From: Symbiodinium sp. CCMP2592
Taxonomy: Eukaryota > Sar > Dinophyceae > Suessiales > Symbiodiniaceae
DNA length: 64,000 nucleotides
Reading direction: 5' to 3'
Assembly (NCBI GenBank): GCA_905221615.1
Contig: CAJNDT010004502.1
Span: forward strand, 339,001 to 403,000
Position numbers and translations under genes: made by a program. The notes below the pieces were generated by a model. It saw only the letters and a program-made list of their open reading frames with translations. It was not told where the DNA came from and did not search any database. Every line of letters begins with the position of its first letter. Within the stretch, counting starts at the first letter, position 1. Below are positions 58,644 through 64,000 of the stretch, in pieces.

Positions 58644-58857
58644 GGGGTTTTGGGTTTGTAGGAGTTAAGGTTAAGGGCATAGGGTTTGGGATTTAGGATT
58701 TTTATAGGGTTTAGGATTTAGATTTTAGAAGTTTACTTCGGGGTTTAGGTTTGCAGGTTGTTTGAGCTTAGGGATTGGGGTTTTGGGGGTTCCGGGGTTT
58801 TGAGCCCACGGTTCAAAAGTGTTTAGTAACGTAGGTATTTAGGATTTCGGCTTTAGG

Positions 58858-58949
58858 ACTAGCCCTAAGGGTCCAAGCAGTCCTTATTTGTGGTTTTTGG
58901 TACCTTAAAAGCCCCAAAAGTCCTAGAAATAGGGAGAACTTGGACCCTC
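58858..58949. repeat. Foldback family R
   Basis: TAAGGGTCCAAGCAGTCCTT to GAGAACTTGGACCCTCTGG. The right end recurs alone at 58985. Confidence 0.65.
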
Positions 58950-59147
58950 TGGGCCCCTAAACCTTGAACCCTGAACCCTAAACCGAGTACTTGGACCATC
59001 TGGGCAGGGCTTCAGGCTGCAGGGTGCTCCGGACCTCTATGGGGCTGTATCTTCTGGGGTCTATAAGGGTTCCTTTAAAGGGATCTATAAGGGTTCCTTT
59101 AAAGGGATCTATAAGGGTTCCTATAGGGGATCTTTAGGGTTTAGGGT

Positions 59148-59258
59148 ATATGGGAGTCTCCGAAAATTAGGGATGCTTTATTTTGGTTGTCCTTACAATA
59201 AGGATCCTAACTACTAGTATTTGGGGTACTTAGGGTCCCCTGTTTTCGGAAACTCCCG
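59148..59258. repeat. Foldback family B
   Basis: ATATGGGAGTCTCCGAAAAT pairs with GTTTTCGGAAACTCCCG. Confidence 0.8.
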
Positions 59259-59272
59259 CAAAGTTGTTGAAG

Positions 59273-59390
59273 GGCTTGAAAAGGATATGGGTTTCTTTAA
59301 GTCTCAGTGGGTCCTCTCCCCCGGGTTTTGCGAAGGCTCTATATGCTTTTATTCAACGCCCAACGCTGCAAACCCCGAGGTTTGCTCCCC
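59273..59390 (+). CDS. Cys-rich exon
   Basis: After GTTGAAG, two leading bases, then LEKDMGFFKSQWVLSPGFCE, GSICFYSTPNAANPEVCSP. Three cysteines in unique sequence; protein-like throughout. It probably belongs to the gene ending at 59732. Confidence 0.45.
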
Positions 59391-59468
59391 CAAACCCTAA
59401 ACCCTAAACCCTACCCTAAACCTTAAACCCTAACAGAAGATTGAGCAGAAGCCCTCCTGAGTCCAAAG

Positions 59469-59531
59469 CTCATGAGAGCACTCAACCCATCAGTCATCGC
59501 AGTCGTGCGTCCCGAGGTCCCCGAAAACCCT
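59469..59531 (+). CDS. Penultimate exon before a foldback intron
   Basis: Exactly 21 codons from CCAAAG to a canonical GTAAGC donor: LMRALNPSVIAVVRPEVPEN and P. Phase 0 at the donor. The intron that follows (59532-59651) is a family I foldback. Confidence 0.5.
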
Positions 59532-59651
59532 GTAAGCCCTACCCTAAGGCTCCATAGTAGTTCCTTTTTGGGATTATCTTCTAGGATAAAAAATATGAAC
59601 CCCAAAAAGGAACTACTATGGAGCCTTTGGGGTAGACCCCGAACCCGGCAG
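59532..59651 (+). mobile_element. 120-nt intron made of a family I foldback (candidate introner)
   Basis: Starts GTAAGC, ends CCGGCAG. Between them CTAAGGCTCCATAGTAGTTC pairs with GAACTACTATGGAGCCTTTG. The exons on each side are in phase 0 and only about ten bases beyond each arm are not foldback. This is the expected form of a transposon-derived intron. Confidence 0.65.
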
Positions 59652-59732
59652 CTTATATCCGAACTTCTGAAGCCCAAGAGCATCCCTTTCGCAGGCCGCA
59701 GATGGCGAGGCCATCACTTTTACCAGGCATAA
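59652..59732 (+). CDS. Terminal exon
   Basis: 27 codons: LISELLKPKSIPFAGRRWRG and HHFYQA, then TAA. Joined in frame to the exon at 59469 by removing the foldback. Basic C-terminus. No family recognised. Confidence 0.5.
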   Translation, partial: LISELLKPKSIPFAGRRWRGHHFYQA

Positions 59733-59747
59733 CCAGTTCGGGATCTC

Positions 59748-60290
59748 TTAACCCACTAAAGACATCATGATGTCTGAAGCAGCCCGATGCATGTCCGTGG
59801 AACTCACGAGTACCAAGGCCACCCCCGCAAGTTTGAGAATCAAAGAAGGTTGGATTGCACCACTGCGGGCAGACATATAGGCGGCAAGGGGGCTACGTAG
59901 GTTACCTTTGGGCTCGCACTTTGGGGGGGCCGCAGGGTCATGGTTGCTAGGTTTCGTGCATAGGGTGTCGCAGTTCTGTTCGAAGGCCGGGGTGATGGAT
60001 TTTCGGTTGCGGGTGTTGTGGTGTTTGGTTTGCCAGGAAGGCCGCATTGCATTGAATATTCCAGAGAGGCTGCAGGATAATTGACACACTGCGACGATGC
60101 ATGCAGCAGCCGCACAGTTTGGCTCGCTCTAAGAGATAGCTGTCGTTGGTGCTTTGTTTCATAGGCCTATCTGGCTTTTTCGTAAAGACTCCAACATCAG
60201 TCAAGTTCCTTGCCTTATCATCATGGACGCGTACCGCAACTTGCTATGAGGGACTTTCGCCACTAAGGGATTTGGGAGTCTGAATTAGCC
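59748..60290. other. Intergenic sequence upstream of the UBL-ANK gene
   Basis: Unique sequence with three overlapping minus-strand frames of 85-113 codons that do not share a convincing protein. A trans-splice acceptor for the downstream gene may be the TGAATTAG at about 60288. No TATA box is expected in dinoflagellates and none is claimed. Confidence 0.4.
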
Positions 60291-60293
60291 AAG

Positions 60294-60392
60294 ATGCTTC
60301 AAGTGAGGCTGCTCTCTGGTGAACCTCTGACGAGCATACCCGTTCAGGAGATATTCGATGTGCGGGGCTTGAAGCAGCGCTTGAGTCACTTA
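60294..60392 (+). CDS. UBL-ankyrin gene, exon 1 (ubiquitin-like domain N-terminus)
   Basis: Exactly 33 codons from the ATG: MLQVRLLSGEPLTSIPVQEI and FDVRGLKQRLSHL, then a GTATGA donor in phase 0. The pattern (hydrophobic beta strand, SGE turn, LKQ helix) is the first half of a ubiquitin-like fold. It joins in frame to exon 2 at 60492. The ATG is placed four bases after a CCAAG, a plausible leader-splice region. Many Symbiodinium ankyrin proteins, as I recall, have this N-terminal domain. Confidence 0.75.
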
Positions 60393-60491
60393 GTATGAGA
60401 GTCGTAACCTTTAGCCATCTTTAACCTTGGGTACTGTAATCCCTGTAGCTTAAGCTTGAGTTCCCCCAGGATATTGGTCAAGTAAGGTCAG

Positions 60492-60671
60492 CTGCCTGGC
60501 TTTCCGTCGCGATTTAGACAGAGGATCCTCGTGCATGGCAAGGATTTGGAGGATTCTGCTACGCTGGACTCGCCGATGGATCTTTGTCTCGTTTTGTTGA
60601 GCTTCACCGACGTTCCTCAAAGTCAGGTTGACGTCCTAGCAGCTGCTGCTGGGCAGGGCTCTATGCCAAAG
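60492..60671 (+). CDS. UBL-ankyrin gene, exon 2 (ubiquitin-like domain C-terminal half)
   Basis: Exactly 60 codons, phase 0 at both ends, from AGGTCAG to GTGGGC. Reads LPGFPSRFRQRILVHGKDLE, DSATLDSPMDLCLVLLSFTD, VPQSQVDVLAAAAGQGSMPK. QRILVHGKDLEDSATL corresponds to the ubiquitin strand 3 and 4 region. The last residues lead into the ankyrin exon as ...GSMPK-VESMLQLP, a junction typical of this family. Confidence 0.8.
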
Positions 60672-61350
60672 GTGGGCGGTGACAAAAGAGCAAGTCCGGG
60701 ACACAAGCTTAATGGACCAGGGACATGAGGCTTCGCAACCTCTCACTGAAGAGGACGCGGCCAGCACGTGCGAAAGTATTCAAGCCTGTTTTGCACCATT
60801 GGGCCCTATTCTAGCTATCCTGATACTTCTTACCATGTAGAGCCACCGCTCCACATCCCAGCGAATCCCTGCAACAGCTTATGGAAAATCGACACTCGGA
60901 ACCTCAGTTTAAGGGCGCCCCGCAAGGCAACGTTGTTTGTCTGCTGGCTTCTGAGTGTATCCCCGAACAAGTCGGACAGCTGTGAAAGTAGGTGCTGCGG
61001 ATGCATCCAGGATGAGTGTCGAATCAACACTGTTTAGCCACATGAAGGCGCTTCATGTGGGTAGTTGTCAAAATTAGGGTTCCTTTTCGGGGTCCTTAAT
61101 ATAGTACGGTACCTAGTATTTAGGGTACTTCAAAAGGGACCCTAATTTTGACAACCACCGTGTGTACAAGGCTTATGGTTTATGATGTAGACGTTATGAG
61201 GTATGTGATCCCTGCGTGCTGAGGATTACACAGCGGTGTTTTATATCAAGAGTATGGGAGCTGTGACTCACTGGAGTTGGGGTTGAATGTTTAGCAGTGA
61301 ACTTACAAAATCTTACAAATCAGGGGTTTGACTTGCGACTTGCCCTTCAG
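60672..61350 (+). other. Intron 2 of the UBL-ankyrin gene
   Basis: 679 nt from GTGGGC to CTTGCCCTTCAG. It contains a complete family C foldback (61059-61159, GGGTAGTTGTCAAAATTAGG to CCTAATTTTGACAACCACC), direct proof that these foldbacks sit in introns of real genes. Confidence 0.7.
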
Positions 61351-62625
61351 GTCGAGTCCATGCTTCAGTTACCCCAAGATCCAGGCCGGCTAACCTCGGA
61401 TCGCTGTACAGCCTTGATTTTGGCATCGGACGCTGGTCATGACGGAGTTGTGCGCCTGCTGCTGGAGGCTGGTGCCAAAGCAGACACCACAGGCCGCACC
61501 GCTTTGAAAGTGGCATCTTGGCGGGGTCATGTCGGAGTCGTGCGCTTGCTGCTCGAAGCCGGCGCCGACAAGGATCTGCCAGATTACGAAGGCTGCACCG
61601 CCTTGCATTCGGCATCTTTGCAGGGTCATGTAGAAGTCGTGCGCTTGCTGCTGGAAGCCGGCGCCGACAAGGATCTGCCAGATGACGAAGGCTGCGTCGC
61701 CTTGCATTCGGCATCTTTGCAGGGTCATGTAGAAGTCGTGCGCTTGCTGCTGGAAGCCGGCTCCAACAAGGATCTGACTAATGACGAAGGCTGCACCGCT
61801 TTGAAATCGGCATCTTTGCGGGGTCACGTTGACGTTGTGCACTTACTGCTGGAAGCCGGTGCCGACAAGGATCTGGCAGACGCCCAAGGCCGCACCGCTT
61901 TGTGGTCAGCATGTATGCTGGATCATGTCGACGTCGTGCGCTTGCTGCTCGAAGCCGGCGCCGACAAGGATCTGCCAGATGACGAAGGCTGCACCGTTTT
62001 GAAATCGGCATCTTTGCGGGGTCACGATGACGTCGTGCACTTACTGCTGGAAGCCGGCGCCGACAAGGATCTGGCAGACGCCAAAGGCTGCACCGCTTTG
62101 AGGTCAGCATCTGTGCGGGATCGTGTCGAAGTCATGCCGGCGGCTGGAAGCGGGCGCCGACACGGATCTGATAAATGACGAAGCGCTATACAGCCTTGAT
62201 GTCGGCATCTTCGCGGGGCCTTGTCAAAGTCGTGCGCTTGCTGCTGGAAGCCGGCGCCAACGCGGACTTGACGGACGCCAAAGGCCGCAGTGCTTTGAGG
62301 TCAGCATCTTTGTGGGGTTATGTCGACGTCGTGCGCTTGCTGCTCGAAGCCGGCGCCGACAAGGATCTGCCAGATGACGAAGGCTGTGCCGCCTTGCATT
62401 CGGCATCTTGGCAGGGTGTTGTAGAAGTCGTGCGCTGGCTGCTGGAAGCCGGTGCCGACAAAGATCTGGATGGCGCCAAAGGCTGCACTGCTTTGAATTC
62501 GGCATCTTCGCGGGGTCATTGTCGACGTCGTGCGCTTACTGCTGGAAGCCGGCGCCGACAAGGATCCGGCAATCGACGAAGGCCGCACACCTGTGACCGT
62601 TGGATCTTTCACTACAGCTCGGTAA
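61351..62625 (+). pseudogene. UBL-ankyrin gene, exon 3 (about 12 ankyrin repeats) with three frame breaks
   Basis: Begins VESMLQLPQDPGRLT, then about twelve 33-residue ankyrin repeats of the form GCTALHSASLQGHVEVVRLL and LEAGADKDLPDDE, plus a partial one ending TPVTVGSFTTAR and TAA at 62623. Ankyrin repeats bind partner proteins; with the N-terminal ubiquitin-like domain the product may act in ubiquitin-linked protein turnover (inference). The frame is intact to about 62135, where two bases are missing in repeat 8; one extra base follows near 62172 and one near 62520, restoring the original frame. Either a young pseudogene or assembly errors. Confidence 0.75.
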
Positions 62626-63290
62626 AGGTCGTGGCAAACAACGACGGCCGCGGAGCCTTCATGATTGCATCCTCCAAGTGGCCTGCGATTGCTCGTTTGC
62701 CAAAATGATCTCCGGAGATTTAGGTTTTACCCAGGGTGTATAGGGCTTACAAGGTTTATACAGGGGATCTCCACCTGATTTTCTTGCTTGGCTGTGTGGC
62801 TTTGCCGCATCCGTCGGGAGAGTGCGTCCTCACCTGCTAGCAACCACCGAGCCCTGCTCGCTCGTCATGTTGGTGTCGGAACCATCTTCTGGGGTGGCTA
62901 CATCTGTGTATCTTCTTGTCACTCTAGTCATGTCCTCATAGACTTATACGACCAGTGACACCAAATCTCTATTCACTCCTGTAAGCCCTTTTTTTATTCC
63001 CTCAGTCTAGGCGTGAGTGGAGGCTTATAAGCCCAAACCCCTTAAACCTGGGAGGTTTCTTTCAAAACCTCTCTTCCTGCTTAAGCAGCGTCTGTGAAAA
63101 CTCAGAACCTCCGGGCAACGATAACCCATGTAAACCCGAACGGCCCCAGCGGTTCAGGCTCTTGGGTATCGGATCGAGGAAGGATTGAAGTTAGGCCCAA
63201 CAGAAATCCGGAACCCTAAGCCCTAAACTTTCCCACTAATGTTACTAGTCCTGTTAGGGGTGAATCCTGAACCCTTGGGCCCCCAAGCTC
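62626..63290. other. Unique sequence downstream of the ankyrin gene
   Basis: No ORF of note and no foldback. A few CCCTAAA scraps near 63210. It probably contains the 3' untranslated region; no polyadenylation signal can be assigned in dinoflagellates. Confidence 0.4.
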
Positions 63291-63292
63291 AT

Positions 63293-63416
63293 CTTTCAGG
63301 ATCATGGGACATAGTAAGTAAGGTTATAGGACCTGAATTAGGGTTATAAGTAGTTATAAGTATAGTTTCCCTGATTATAACCCTAGTCTAGTTACTAACT
63401 CCCATGATCTTTTAAG
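63293..63416. repeat. Foldback family A
   Basis: CTTTCAGGATCATGGGACAT to ACTCCCATGATCTTTTAAG; core TTATAACCCTAG. Confidence 0.75.
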
Positions 63417-63601
63417 TAGTCCCTAAACCCTAAACCCTATAGATGCCTTTAAGGAACCCTATAAAGATCCCTTTAAAGGAACCCTAAGTAGGATTCAGGA
63501 TGAAACCCGAAGCTCCCCGATGAGTCAGTCGGGGGTTCAACAGACCTAGCTGGACTGACCCGGCCCCGTCGGTGTAGCCCCAAACCGTTTGCTAGCCTGA
63601 T

Positions 63602-63692
63602 AAGGGAGACTTTGGGGTCTTTATTTTTTTGTAATAAGGATGCGACTAGTTGGGGTATTATATTAGGGTCCCCTATTCTCGGAAACTCCCAC
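63602..63692. repeat. Family B foldback with shortened left arm
   Basis: AAGGGAGACTTTGGGG at the left has lost part of the arm; the right end TCTCGGAAACTCCC is intact. Confidence 0.6.
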
Positions 63693-64000
63693 AAGACCGA
63701 GCTTCATAAGTTGACACCAAGTGTGCATGGAGCTGGGGGGCGAACTTGGGGTCTTAGGGTTTAGGGTTTAAGGTTGAGGGTTTATGGTTTAGGGTGAGGG
63801 GGGAAGGGTGTGGGAGAGTTTTGAGAAAATGAGACTTTTGCTACGCAATCCTAAGCCCAAAGGCCTGCATTAGTTCCTGTTTTGCGTTGTGTTAATGTTC
63901 ATATGTTTTCGGTTCTGCAGCAGTCACTTTGTTGGGCCCCAGTGCTTGCATAAGTGTGTCTGGATTTCCGACAAACCTGGGTATCCCCTAAACCCTAATT
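63693..64000. other. TTTAGGG scraps and a solo family I arm
   Basis: TTTAGGG repeat at 63755-63800 and CCCAAAGGCCTGCATTAGTT (solo family I left arm) at 63857. No gene. Confidence 0.5.

Noticed and set aside
61313-62612. Minus-strand frames of 90-150 codons across the ankyrin exon
   Set aside because: Antisense shadows of the 99-bp ankyrin repeat unit, repeating every 33 codons without independent features.

Overview
The window looks like nuclear DNA of a dinoflagellate, most probably of the Symbiodiniaceae (Symbiodinium-like). Four things point there: TTTAGGG/CCCTAAA telomere-type repeat scattered everywhere on both strands; a DIRS-order retroelement carrying a DNA-methyltransferase-like ORF, of a kind I associate with Symbiodinium genomes; a ubiquitin-like plus ankyrin-repeat gene of a style I recognise from Symbiodinium; and genes cut into very small exons separated by long repeat-filled introns. 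No database was searched, so the taxon is inference. No rRNA, tRNA, CRISPR array, bacterial operon or organelle gene was seen.

Layout. Positions 1-7750 hold foldback repeats, telomere-like repeat, a CTA/CTG microsatellite and small candidate exons, including two thrombospondin type 1 (TSP1) exons (2609, 6049). Positions 7751-13737 are one DIRS-order retroelement of the PAT/Ngaro plan: a 69-bp repeat (A1), then ORFs, then B1-A2-B2. Its ORFs are gag-like, RT, RNase H, tyrosine recombinase and methyltransferase-like. ORF junctions overlap as ATGA at 9582 and 12283. The copy is decayed: frameshifts, loss of the RT segment with the catalytic YxDD-type motif, and loss of the methyltransferase Pro-Cys motif. 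Positions 13738-23600 have more small Cys-rich exons, a third TSP1 exon (20189) and an acidic coiled-coil exon ending in a stop (23352-23594). Positions 23827-35793 may be one gene: signal-peptide exon, Cys-rich exons, then a transmembrane exon with stop (35695-35793). Positions 35999-59732 hold many further complement-control-like (sushi-like, CCP) exons, two more signal-peptide starts (47503, 51978) and stop-containing exons. Positions 60294-62625 are a three-exon ubiquitin-like/ankyrin gene with three compensating frame breaks. The rest to 64000 is repeat.

How it fits together. Nearly all candidate exons are on the + strand, as expected for dinoflagellate unidirectional gene clusters. The space between them is filled by roughly 70 short foldback (inverted-repeat) elements of 80-130 bp in about 20 sequence families, often nested. 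One 120-nt intron (59532-59651) consists almost wholly of such a foldback, a second (45165-45275) looks the same, and other foldbacks end exactly at exon borders. One copy has a perfect 10-bp target-site duplication. This is what introner elements (transposons that create introns) would leave. I regard the multi-family foldback/introner system and the hidden TSP1/CCP surface-protein genes as the main discoveries here.

Limits: exon calls come from reading splice-like borders and protein-like sequence by eye. Except for the ubiquitin-like/ankyrin gene and the retroelement they are hypotheses needing RNA evidence.
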